Shown piece by piece: positions 34,412 to 42,966 of a stretch of DNA of 64,000 nt (positions are counted from its first letter, which is position 1; the number at the start of each line of letters is the position of its first letter). The notes under the pieces are model-generated. The model was not told the DNA's origin and made no database searches. It saw nothing but the letters and a program-made list of their open reading frames with translations. The DNA comes from Amycolatopsis coloradensis (GTDB lineage Bacteria; Actinomycetota; Actinomycetes; Mycobacteriales; Pseudonocardiaceae). The stretch spans positions 310,001 through 374,000 of the forward strand of contig NZ_MQUQ01000001.1 in the NCBI RefSeq assembly GCF_001953865.1. The letters are read 5' to 3'. Both the position numbers and the translations under genes were made by a program.

Positions 34412-34423
34412 GGCGGTAGTTAC

Positions 34424-34939
34424 GTGTCGACGCACGTGTCCCCGGTGCCCTCCGAAAAGCGCAACCACGCCCCCGCGCCACCGACGGGTTCCCCGGTTGT
34501 CCCGGTCGACGTGGTGCGGCAGCTCATGGCGGCGGCGAACCAGAACTCGGTGCGCCACCTGCTCGTGCGCACCCTGGACGTCGAGATCGAAATCGAGGTC
34601 GAGCCGCAGACGCAACCGGCGTCCACCCCGCCGCGAGAGTCGCCGCCAGGCGATGGACCGGCGCGGGAAGCGGGGCTGGTGGAGGTCTTGGCGCCCGCGG
34701 TGGGCGTGGTCCGTCTCATCCGGGGCGACACCGGCTCGGCCGAGCCGACGGTGGGCGCCGTCGTCGGTCCCGACGACCAGGTCGCGCAGATCGAGGCCAT
34801 GAAGATGACCACACCCGTGCGGGCGGGTCACGCGGGAATCATCCGCGAGGTGTGCGTCCGCGACGGCGACGTGGTGGAGTTCCGGCAACCGCTGCTGCGG
34901 CTGGAACCCGCCGGGGAAGTGTCCGATGACGCGTCTTGA
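34424..34939 (+). CDS. accB: Biotin carboxyl carrier protein of acyl-CoA carboxylase
   Basis: A 171-residue protein. Residues 1-85 are an N-terminal helical and proline-rich region (VVPVDVVRQLMAAANQNSV, LLVRTLDVEIEIEVE). The biotinyl domain is at about 88-160, with EAMKMT carrying the lysine that is biotinylated, and the usual GIIREVCVRDGDVVEFRQPL hammerhead ending. It shuttles carboxybiotin between AccC and AccDA. GTG at 34424 lies 13 nt after the accDA stop. Its 3' end overlaps accC by 14 nt, so the subunits are made together. Confidence 0.93.
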   Translation: MSTHVSPVPSEKRNHAPAPPTGSPVVPVDVVRQLMAAANQNSVRHLLVRTLDVEIEIEVEPQTQPASTPPRESPPGDGPAREAGLVEVLAPAVGVVRLIRGDTGSAEPTVGAVVGPDDQVAQIEAMKMTTPVRAGHAGIIREVCVRDGDVVEFRQPLLRLEPAGEVSDDAS

Positions 34940-36284
34940 GACGGTCTTCGTCCCCAATCGGGGTGAGGTGGCGCTGCGCATCGTCCGCGCTTGCCGCGAC
35001 CTCGGCCTGCGGTCGGTCGTCGGGCATTCCGCCGAGGACGCCGACAGCCTGCCCGTACGGCTGGCTGACGACAGCTTCTGCCTCGGTCCCGCGCAGGCCA
35101 CCCACAGCTATCTCAACATCCCCGCCGTGCTGTACGGCTGCGCCAAGACCGGCGCTGACTCCGTGCACCCCGGCTACGGCTTCCTGTCCGAAGACCCGCT
35201 GCTGGCACGCGCGTGCGCGGACGCCGGTGTGGTCTTCGTCGGCCCGTCCGCCGAACAGCTGGCGCTGTTGGGCGACAAGATCGCCACGCGCCAGGCGTTC
35301 GCCGACACCGGCATACCGGTGCTGCCGGGCTCGGCCGGTCCGCTGCGCGGCGTCGACGACGCCCTGGACCAGGCCGCGCGCATCGGCTACCCGGTCGTAC
35401 TCAAGGCGGCGGCGGGCGGCGGTGGCACCGGCGTGCACCCGGTGGCAGGGCCGGACGAGCTGATCGGGGCGTTCCCGCGGATGACGCGCAACGCGGATCG
35501 GCTGTTCACCGACGGGCGGCTCTTCCTGGAGCGGTACGTGCCGTCAGCTCGCCACATCGAGGTGCAGCTGCTCGCCGATCAGCACGGCGACATCGTCCAC
35601 CTTGGCGACCGCTGCTGTTCGGTGCAGCGCCGCCACCAGAAACTTCTGGAGGAGGCGCCCGCGCCCGGCCTGCCGGGCCGGTTGCGAACCGAGCTGCACC
35701 GCGCGGCCGTGCGCGGCGCCGAGGCGATCGGCCTCACGAGCGTCGCCACGTTCGAATTCCTGGTCACCGGACCGGAGGAGTTCTTCTTCATCGAGGCCAA
35801 CCCCAGGTTGCAGGTGGAGCACCCGGTCACCGAAGCGATCACGGGCATCGACCTGGTCGAGTGGATGCTGCGCGTCGCCGCGGGAGAGCGGCTGGCCTTC
35901 GACCAGGACGGCGTGGTGATCCGAGGTCACGCGTTCGAGGCGCGGATCAACGCGGAGGACCCGGAAAAGGGATGGCTGCCGTCGACGGGCCGGATCACCG
36001 ACCTGGTCCTGCCGGGCGGTGTGGGGGTGCGGGTGGACACCCATGCCCATCCCGGCTATCGGGTCCCGCCGTTCTACGACTCCCTGCTGGCGAAGGTGAT
36101 CGTGCGAGGAGACGACCGGCCGGAGAGCCTGCGCCGGTTGGGCCGGGCGCTGGCCGAGTTCGACTGCGTGGGCGTGTCGACCAACACCGGGGTCCAGCAA
36201 CGGGTGCTGGCGCATCCCGCCTTCCAGGCCGGCGACTACGGCTTGGACCTGGTCGAGACGATCACGGCGGCCGTGGTCCGCTGA
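34926..36284 (+). CDS. accC: Biotin carboxylase subunit of acyl-CoA carboxylase
   Basis: A 452-residue ATP-grasp enzyme matching stand-alone AccC. The preATP-grasp domain has VFVPNRGEVALRIVRACRDL. The ATP-binding loop is KAAAGGGGTGV, and the catalytic core has HIEVQLLADQHG, LGDRCCSVQRRHQKLLEEAP and FIEANPRLQVEHPVTEAITGIDLVEW. It carboxylates biotin on AccB with ATP and bicarbonate. It closes the carboxylase operon, ahead of a strong hairpin at 36294-36339. Confidence 0.94.
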   Translation: MTRLETVFVPNRGEVALRIVRACRDLGLRSVVGHSAEDADSLPVRLADDSFCLGPAQATHSYLNIPAVLYGCAKTGADSVHPGYGFLSEDPLLARACADAGVVFVGPSAEQLALLGDKIATRQAFADTGIPVLPGSAGPLRGVDDALDQAARIGYPVVLKAAAGGGGTGVHPVAGPDELIGAFPRMTRNADRLFTDGRLFLERYVPSARHIEVQLLADQHGDIVHLGDRCCSVQRRHQKLLEEAPAPGLPGRLRTELHRAAVRGAEAIGLTSVATFEFLVTGPEEFFFIEANPRLQVEHPVTEAITGIDLVEWMLRVAAGERLAFDQDGVVIRGHAFEARINAEDPEKGWLPSTGRITDLVLPGGVGVRVDTHAHPGYRVPPFYDSLLAKVIVRGDDRPESLRRLGRALAEFDCVGVSTNTGVQQRVLAHPAFQAGDYGLDLVETITAAVVR

Positions 36285-36293
36285 TCGTGCCGG

Positions 36294-36339
36294 CAGTGTC
36301 GTGCCAGGGGATCCCGGTTCTTCCTCTGGCACGACACTG
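36294..36339. terminator. Bidirectional hairpin terminator after accC
   Basis: CAGTGTCGTGCCAG (36294-36307) pairs perfectly with CTGGCACGACACTG (36326-36339) around 18 nt. It lies between accC (ends 36284) and the minus-strand SDR gene (ends 36344), so it can stop transcription from both sides. Confidence 0.85.
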
Positions 36340-36343
36340 GCGT

Positions 36344-37120
36344 TCAGGAGCAGGTCGCGCCGCCGTCGACCGGCAGCGCGGCGCCGGTGATCCCGGCGCC
36401 CGCCTCGGCCGCGAGCAGGACGGCGACCGCGGCGACCTCGTCGACGGTCGTCGCGCGACCGGTCGCGGCCTTGCCGGTGAACACGCCGAGGAGCTGGTCG
36501 TACGTCACGCCGAGAGTCCGGGCGGCGAGCGGGCCCTGGTCGCGGATCATGTCGGTCAGCACGATGCCGGGGCAGATGCAGTTGGCCGTGACACCCAGCG
36601 GACCGACTTCACGTGCCACCGCCCGCATCAGCCCGATCACCGCGTGCTTGGCCGTGGCGTAGGCCCCGAGCCCCGGATCGGCCTGCTTGCCCTCGATGGA
36701 GGACAGGGTGATGATCCGACCGGACCCCTGGGGCACCAGATGTGCCAGCGCACGCCGGGTGGCGTAGAAGACCGCGTGCAGATTGACCGCGAGGGTGTCG
36801 TGCCAAAGGGCGTCGTCCGTCTCACCGACCACCGCGAAGCCCGGCATCCCACCGGCGTTGTTGACCAGCACGTCCAACCGGCCGTAGCGCTCGACCCCGG
36901 CGTCGACCATGCGCTCGGCGTCCTGTCTGCGCGTGACGTCGCCTTGGACGAACGCCGCCCGGTCGCCCGCTTCGAGTTCTTTGAGCGCCTGCGCCCCCTT
37001 GGCCTCGTCACGCCCGCTGAAAACCACAGACGCCCCCTCTTCGAGGTACCGCTCCACGATGCGCCTGCCGATTCCCCGGGTGCCGCCGGTGACCACGGCG
37101 ACCTTGCCGTCCAGTTCCAC
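36344..37120 (-). CDS. Short-chain dehydrogenase/reductase (FabG-like)
   Basis: A 258-residue SDR with TGGTRGIGRR (cofactor loop), VNNAGG, a serine in TLSSIEG and the catalytic YATAK (Tyr-xxx-Lys). The C-terminal ITGAALPVDGGATCS is typical of classical SDRs. A 3-ketoacyl reductase acting on the acyl chain or its precursor is a reasonable guess, as it is the last gene of a minus-strand operon with the ER-KS-KR-DH megasynthase. GTG at 37120 is chosen because GGAGGAGG lies just upstream; the longer frame is antisense-like. The specific substrate is unknown. Confidence 0.85.
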   Translation of the reverse strand: MELDGKVAVVTGGTRGIGRRIVERYLEEGASVVFSGRDEAKGAQALKELEAGDRAAFVQGDVTRRQDAERMVDAGVERYGRLDVLVNNAGGMPGFAVVGETDDALWHDTLAVNLHAVFYATRRALAHLVPQGSGRIITLSSIEGKQADPGLGAYATAKHAVIGLMRAVAREVGPLGVTANCICPGIVLTDMIRDQGPLAARTLGVTYDQLLGVFTGKAATGRATTVDEVAAVAVLLAAEAGAGITGAALPVDGGATCS

Positions 37121-37149
37121 TTTGCCTCCTCCTCGCTCGGGTGACGCGT

Positions 37150-40100
37150 TCAGACCGACACCGCGGCACCGGTGATCCCGACCCGCCCTTTGGAGACGGT
37201 CTGGACTCCCTCCATCACGGTGAGCGGATTCCCGTCCGGCGCGACGGCGGAGAACACGCCGGTCGCGGCGTCCCAGTGCAGGCGGATGCCCGCCGGGTGG
37301 CGCTCGGCCAGGTCGACGTCGGTGTCGCCGGTGAACCACTCGACGCGGCGGACGTAGCGGGGCACCTCCAGCTCCTGCACGCCCTCGGCCACCGGGCACA
37401 ACGGACGGGTGCGGGCCAGGCCGTCCAGCAGCAGAGTCGGCAACGCCAGCACCGCGCACACCTCCGGCAGCGAGCCGGGGTCCGGCCGCCACAGCGCCGA
37501 TGCCCCGGAACGCCCGGCTCGCCACTCGCTGGTGGTGCGGAAGCCACCGGACAACAAGACCGGGGACCGCGGGTCGTAGTAGGGCGACCCGACCGGCTGG
37601 TCGATGTCCTCCCCCGGTACGGGGGTCGTCACCCGCCTCGGCGGGCCGGTCAGCACCGTCGCGCGGAAGTGCTCGCGGTCTCGCCGGAGCACCCGCCCGC
37701 CGGGTGTGGTGACGTCCGAAGTGACGCGCACCAGCACCGAGGGCCGTGCCGTCGACCGGCCGTGGTTGACCACCGCGGTGATCCGGTACTCCGCGGTCCG
37801 GGCCGTGGCCCGGACCCACTGGGAGAAGGACAGGTCGCGCAGCGCGTGGATGGGCTCACCGGGCAGGAGGGCCCGGGCCGCCTCGACCGCGACGCCCATC
37901 AGCATCGTGCCGGGCAGGGTCGGTTTGCCGTCGACGAGGTGTTCGCTGAGGTAGCCGGCCCGGTGTTCGTCGAGCACCAGCCGCCAGGTGGCCGACCGCT
38001 CGTCGTGGCTGTCCGCCACGCCGAGGAACCCGCTCGTCGGCGCGGCGGACGGCGGGGTGGCGAGGTAACCGGGGAATTGCCGTTCGAACGATTCGCGCTC
38101 ACTGGCCCCGATGAACGAGACCACGGAGTCGCGGGGACCGGGCTGGGCCAGCTCGGTGACGAAGTGCGCGACGCCCTCGGCCTTGCTCATCGAGCTGAGC
38201 CGCTGGACTCGTGTCAGCAGAGACTGGGTGACCGCGTTGCCACCGAGGCCGACCTCGTCCCACACCGTCCAAGCGATGGTGTATTCGTCGCGTTGCCCCA
38301 CCACTCGCTCGTGGCGTGCGGCGGCGGCGAGGAAGTCGTTGCCCGAGGAGTACTCGACCTCGCCGGGCAGACCGACCAACCCGGTGACCGAGCCGAAGTT
38401 GCACCACAGGCGCGGCGGCGAAGCGGTGAACGCGTCCTTGAGGTTCCGGTATCCGTCGAGCTTGACGTCCCTGACGCGGCGGAATTCCCGCAAGGTCTTG
38501 CGGGCCAGGTCGCCGGGGTGGTGGACGCCGGCCCCGTTGATCAGCAAGTCGACCCGGCCGTCCTGCGCCAGCACCGTGCCGACGGCCTCCCGCACCGCGG
38601 CGGGATCGGTCACGTCACAAGTCAGGTAGCGCACCGAGTCCTGTCCGCAACGCCGCCGCAGGCGTTGCAGTGTCAGCAGACTCTCCCTGGCGCGCAGTAG
38701 CCGCTCAAACCCGCGGTTGAGCTCGGCGACCGAGGCACCGTCCCCGGAGTTCCTGCCCTCGGCGATGAACCGGGCGCGGTGGCGCGGCAGCTCCTCCTCC
38801 CCGGCGGCCAGCAAGTCCGCCGGGACGTCCGGCAGGGACGACGACCCGAGCAGCCACACTTTCACCGGCACGTGGTCGAGCAGGCCTTCCACCGTGGCGG
38901 CGGTGATGCCACGCGCGCCCCCGGTGGCCACCACGACGTCACCGGGCCGCAGCGGGAGCGGTCCCGTCCTCGGTGGTACCGGCCGCAGTCGCTGCCGGTA
39001 CCGGGTACCTGACCGCCGGAAGGTCAGCGGCAATCCGCGACCGTGGCCCAGCTCTGCTTCCAGCTCCCGCCAGCTCACCTCGACCGGTTCGTCGCAGATC
39101 AGCACGCGGCACGCGCATCCGGGCAGTTCCCAGCTCAGGCTCTTGACGAAGCCGGTGAACATCCCGGTGACCGCCCCTGGCACACCCTGCCGCATCGGGT
39201 CGGCCAGGAGTACGCCGAGCGATCCCTCCTCCAGGTCGTCGGCGCAGCGTTGTGCCGCGAGGAACAAGGCCTCGTGCAGGGCGAGAGGGAGAACCGCCGG
39301 ACCGGGCTCGTCCTGACAAGACGCGTAGACACGCAGGTGCCGGTACCGCCGGTCGGAGGTTCCGAGCACCGGCTCCACCACAGCCTCGGGATCGTCACCG
39401 GGGCGCACCACGACGACGGTCGCGGACGCCGCGCCGGCCGGAGCCGTGACGGCCGGTGCGCTCACCTCGTCGGTCAGTACCAGGCAGCCCGCCGGTATGG
39501 CGCCACCGGCGTCCGGCAGCGGCGGCAGCGGTTCCAGCCTGGGGACGTGTCTCGTGGTGACGGTATCCCGCGGCGGTACGGGCACGACGTGATTCGCGCG
39601 TCGCGAAGCGTCACCGGTCTCGATGGCCGGGTGGACGGTGACGGCGGGGCCGGGGAAGGCACCGGTGACCGTCACCGGCCGCTCCGGCTGGCCAGCCAGT
39701 GCGGCGAGCAGGTCGATGGCTCCGTCCGCGGCGAGGTAGGTGCGGGCGCGGGCCGGGCCGTCGGGCACGGAGCGCCGGTCGGGCCGGGGGTCGGTGGTCA
39801 GCGCGCACAGCACCGGCCAGCCTTTCGCCTCGGCGTCGGATCTCTTCGCCAGCGCCAGCAGGAAGGCGCCCTCGGCCAAGCGGTCCGCCGGCTCGTCCAG
39901 CAGCGCCGCCAACTCGGGCGTGCTGTTGCCGTTCATCGCCAGCACCAGTGCCAGGTCGATCTCACCGGCGGTCAGGTAGTGGGAGGCGGTCCGCACGGCG
40001 GTGAGTGCCGACGAGGCGCCCGTGTCGAGCGTGAGCGCGGGGCCGTGCAGGTCCAGGCGGTTGGCCAACCGCGCCGGGATGATGTTGGGCCCGATCCCGG

Positions 40101-42966
40101 GGAGGGTGTCCTCGTTGGTGACCTCGCACTCCCGGCGAACCTCGTCCAGGCAGTCGCGCAGGGCCGACTCCAGAGCGGCCGCGGGTACCCCGTCCTCGGG
40201 ACGCGCGCGGAGATTTCCCAGATCGTCGGCGTAGCAGCGCAACGCAGTGACTATCGCGGTGGTGACCGGACCGGTGTGGGCGGCCAGCACGCCGGTGCGC
40301 TCCTCCACCCCTTCCCAGAGCGCCCCGTGTTCCTCGGCGAACCGCGCGGCGACGGCGAGGGCCATGAGCTGGGTGTGGTCGACCGTTCGCACCGTGCGCG
40401 GGGCCATCCGCAGCTCACGGGCCGACGGCGCGGGGTACGGCGTCGGGAACGCGGCGAGCGACGCCGGTGGCTCACCGGCGGCCAACCTCGCGCGCACCTG
40501 TTCCGGCGAGGGGTCACCGGGCAGGTGGGCGCTCCACCCGACCAGCACCACGTCGTCGAGGTCCGGGCACGGAACCGAGCGGGGCAGCGGGTGACCGGCC
40601 GGCGGCACGTCTTGCACGAGCAGGTGGGCGTCGGTGCCGCCGAACCCGAACGCGGACACCCCCACGGTTCGCGCCCGGTCGTCCCGCCGGGGCAGCGGCA
40701 CGTCCGCGGCGGGGACGCGCACCCGTTTGTCCCGCAGATCCTCCGGCAGGTCGGTCGGCGGACGCTGCGCCGGGATCAGCCCATGGCGCAGCCCGAGGAC
40801 GGCGTGGATCAGCGACACCACGCCGGCGGGCCACCCCGTGTGCCCGACGAGGGACTTGTTCGACGTGCACGGGTAACCGGCCGGTGGTGCGAGAGCCTCC
40901 AGGGTGTCCAGCTCCACCCGATCCCCCACCGACGTGCCGGTGCCGTGGGCGACGATCCAGTCGACGTCCTCGGCGGCCAGGTCGTTGACCTGCCTGGCGC
41001 GGCGGACCGCCCGTTCCTGTCCGCTGCGGTTGGGGGCGTAGACGGCCTTGCCCCGGCCGTCCGACGCCGCGCCGAGCCCGCCGAGCAAGGCCAGCACCTC
41101 GTCGCCGTCCTCGCGCGCCCGGCGCAAGGTCTTCAGCACGACGGCACCGGCGCCGTCGGAGAACAGGGTGCCGTCCGCGGCCCGGTCGAACGCGTGCACG
41201 CCACCGCTGCCGCTCAGCCCACGCAGTGCGCTGAACATGATCGAGAACCGCGGGGTGTTGGTGAACACGCCCGCGCACACGGCGACGTCGCACCCTTCGG
41301 CCATCAGGATCTTCGTGCCGAGGTCCACGGCGTAGAGGCTGGACGAACAGGCGGTGTCCACTGCGGTGTACGGCGAACCCGGCGGCAGCAGTTCGGCGAT
41401 CGCGGCATCGACGACGCGGTCGGGCAGGTGGCCGGGCCCGTGACCGGTGGCGAACGGGTAATGCCGGCGCAGCAGCGCGCGCAGGCGTCCGGGCAACGCG
41501 TCACGGTCGGCTCGCGGGTCCGGCCAGTGGGCGGGCAGACGCCGCGCGGAGAGCTGGACCAGCAGCGACTCCTCCAGGTGCTGATTGCCCTCCACCGTGG
41601 TGCCGACGAAGCACTCGACGCGGTCTTCGGGCCGCCGGGTGACGTTCTCGTACGCCTGGGCGATGCTGTGCCGCAGCCACTGCGCCGAAACGTCCTGGGC
41701 GCAGGACCGCGCCTTGGCCTCTTTGTGCAGGCGCGGCTCGTGCAGGTAACCGCCGCGGAAGGTGTACGCGCGGTCTTCCGCGCCCGGCTCGTCCGACAGG
41801 AAGGCATCCCGGCGGAAGCGCTCCCCCGGCTCGTCGAACACCGGCTCACCGCCACGCAGCAGTTCCCAGAACTCCTCGGGGCCGTTCGCGCCGGGCAGGA
41901 CCAGGCCCATGCCGACCACCGCCACCACGTTCGCGTCGTCGCCCGGGTCCGCGGCGCGCGGTGCCGGACGGGCGGGGAGCCGCATCCGCGGCGCATCGGC
42001 GGGCGCTGCCACCGGAGAAGGCGTGTGCGCAGCCGTTCCGGGCTCCGGCCGGGAACTCGCGGGCCTCTCGGCGGTACGCGCTCGTGGCACTTCCGCCGGC
42101 GGTGCCGGTTCCGGGTCGGGGGCCGAGGTGACCGGCGGGTCGGACGCCGCACCCGCCGGGGAGTTCGGCCGCAACATGGCGTGCCCCAGGGACAATCCAC
42201 CGTCGGCCAGCACACTCTGCCCGGTGACCCAGGACATGCGCGGGGAAGCCAGCGCGGTGACCAGACGGGCCAGTTCCTCTTCCGTCCCCAGCCGGCCCAG
42301 GGGGGCACTCGCGACGGAGGTCTCGCGCAGGGCGGCGTTGCCCGGGAACAGTTCTGCGGTCGGGTTGTCCAGCAGACCGGCCGACGCGACGTTCACCCGC
42401 ACGCCGGATGCCGCGAACTCGACGGCGAGATAGCGGCTCAGCGCTTCCAGTGCCGCCTTTCCGACCCCGATCGCGGCATAGTTGTCCACCACCATCCCCG
42501 CCCCGATGGACGACACGTTGACCACCGACCCGCCGGTCTCGGCCAGCAGCGGCAGGGCGGCCCGCGCGCACCGTCGCGCACCGTGCACGTTGACGTCGAA
42601 GACCTTCAGCCACTCCGCGTCAGTGAGGGAGTCGGCGGCCGCCAGCACGCCGCGCGCCGCGTTGTTCACCAGCACGTCCAATCGGCCGGAGCGCTCGCGC
42701 ACGGTCTCGAACATCGCCGTGACATCGGCTGCCTTGGCGACACTGGCCCGGATCAGCTCGCTCGACCCGCCCGCTTCGGCGATCTCCGCCGCGACTCGCC
42801 GAGCGGCCTGCTCGGAGTGGAAGTAGTTGACGACGACGTGAGCGCCGAGCGAGGCGAACTCTCGCGCGATCGCCCGTCCCACCCCCTTGCCGCCGCCGGT
42901 GACGAGAACCACCTTGCCCGCGAACTCGTTCGGCATCGTCTTCGCCTTTCCAGGTGACCGGCTCAC
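37150..42966 (-). CDS. Lipid megasynthase: FabL-type enoyl reductase - KS - inactive half-KS - KR - DH
   Basis: A 1938-residue protein. Residues 12-265 form an SDR with VTGGGKGVGRAIA and NYAAIGVGKAALEALSRYL; Tyr163 and Lys170 are spaced Y-x6-K, as in enoyl-ACP reductase FabL. A linker of about 80 residues follows. The KS (about 345-790) has Cys540 (DTACSSS), His674 (HGTGT) and His709 (NKSLVGHTG). A second KS-like half (about 803-1050) has TGASSA instead of TACSSS (Ala984) and no C-terminal histidine half. The KR (about 1340-1555) has TGGARGI, Ser1526, Tyr1539 and Asn1543. The DH (about 1660-1930) has His1676 in HLVDGKPTLPG and a candidate Asp1848. AT and ACP are missing and are supplied by the neighbour at 42963. 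GTG 42966 overlaps that gene's stop; ATG 42936 is the alternative start. Confidence 0.9.
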   Translation of the reverse strand: MSRSPGKAKTMPNEFAGKVVLVTGGGKGVGRAIAREFASLGAHVVVNYFHSEQAARRVAAEIAEAGGSSELIRASVAKAADVTAMFETVRERSGRLDVLVNNAARGVLAAADSLTDAEWLKVFDVNVHGARRCARAALPLLAETGGSVVNVSSIGAGMVVDNYAAIGVGKAALEALSRYLAVEFAASGVRVNVASAGLLDNPTAELFPGNAALRETSVASAPLGRLGTEEELARLVTALASPRMSWVTGQSVLADGGLSLGHAMLRPNSPAGAASDPPVTSAPDPEPAPPAEVPRARTAERPASSRPEPGTAAHTPSPVAAPADAPRMRLPARPAPRAADPGDDANVVAVVGMGLVLPGANGPEEFWELLRGGEPVFDEPGERFRRDAFLSDEPGAEDRAYTFRGGYLHEPRLHKEAKARSCAQDVSAQWLRHSIAQAYENVTRRPEDRVECFVGTTVEGNQHLEESLLVQLSARRLPAHWPDPRADRDALPGRLRALLRRHYPFATGHGPGHLPDRVVDAAIAELLPPGSPYTAVDTACSSSLYAVDLGTKILMAEGCDVAVCAGVFTNTPRFSIMFSALRGLSGSGGVHAFDRAADGTLFSDGAGAVVLKTLRRAREDGDEVLALLGGLGAASDGRGKAVYAPNRSGQERAVRRARQVNDLAAEDVDWIVAHGTGTSVGDRVELDTLEALAPPAGYPCTSNKSLVGHTGWPAGVVSLIHAVLGLRHGLIPAQRPPTDLPEDLRDKRVRVPAADVPLPRRDDRARTVGVSAFGFGGTDAHLLVQDVPPAGHPLPRSVPCPDLDDVVLVGWSAHLPGDPSPEQVRARLAAGEPPASLAAFPTPYPAPSARELRMAPRTVRTVDHTQLMALAVAARFAEEHGALWEGVEERTGVLAAHTGPVTTAIVTALRCYADDLGNLRARPEDGVPAAALESALRDCLDEVRRECEVTNEDTLPGIGPNIIPARLANRLDLHGPALTLDTGASSALTAVRTASHYLTAGEIDLALVLAMNGNSTPELAALLDEPADRLAEGAFLLALAKRSDAEAKGWPVLCALTTDPRPDRRSVPDGPARARTYLAADGAIDLLAALAGQPERPVTVTGAFPGPAVTVHPAIETGDASRRANHVVPVPPRDTVTTRHVPRLEPLPPLPDAGGAIPAGCLVLTDEVSAPAVTAPAGAASATVVVVRPGDDPEAVVEPVLGTSDRRYRHLRVYASCQDEPGPAVLPLALHEALFLAAQRCADDLEEGSLGVLLADPMRQGVPGAVTGMFTGFVKSLSWELPGCACRVLICDEPVEVSWRELEAELGHGRGLPLTFRRSGTRYRQRLRPVPPRTGPLPLRPGDVVVATGGARGITAATVEGLLDHVPVKVWLLGSSSLPDVPADLLAAGEEELPRHRARFIAEGRNSGDGASVAELNRGFERLLRARESLLTLQRLRRRCGQDSVRYLTCDVTDPAAVREAVGTVLAQDGRVDLLINGAGVHHPGDLARKTLREFRRVRDVKLDGYRNLKDAFTASPPRLWCNFGSVTGLVGLPGEVEYSSGNDFLAAAARHERVVGQRDEYTIAWTVWDEVGLGGNAVTQSLLTRVQRLSSMSKAEGVAHFVTELAQPGPRDSVVSFIGASERESFERQFPGYLATPPSAAPTSGFLGVADSHDERSATWRLVLDEHRAGYLSEHLVDGKPTLPGTMLMGVAVEAARALLPGEPIHALRDLSFSQWVRATARTAEYRITAVVNHGRSTARPSVLVRVTSDVTTPGGRVLRRDREHFRATVLTGPPRRVTTPVPGEDIDQPVGSPYYDPRSPVLLSGGFRTTSEWRAGRSGASALWRPDPGSLPEVCAVLALPTLLLDGLARTRPLCPVAEGVQELEVPRYVRRVEWFTGDTDVDLAERHPAGIRLHWDAATGVFSAVAPDGNPLTVMEGVQTVSKGRVGITGAAVSV

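Noticed and set aside
39043..42957. A 1304-codon open frame on the plus strand
   Set aside because: It lies antisense to the FabL-KS megasynthase, has no domain and is arginine/glycine/histidine rich, as expected for the shadow of a high-GC gene.
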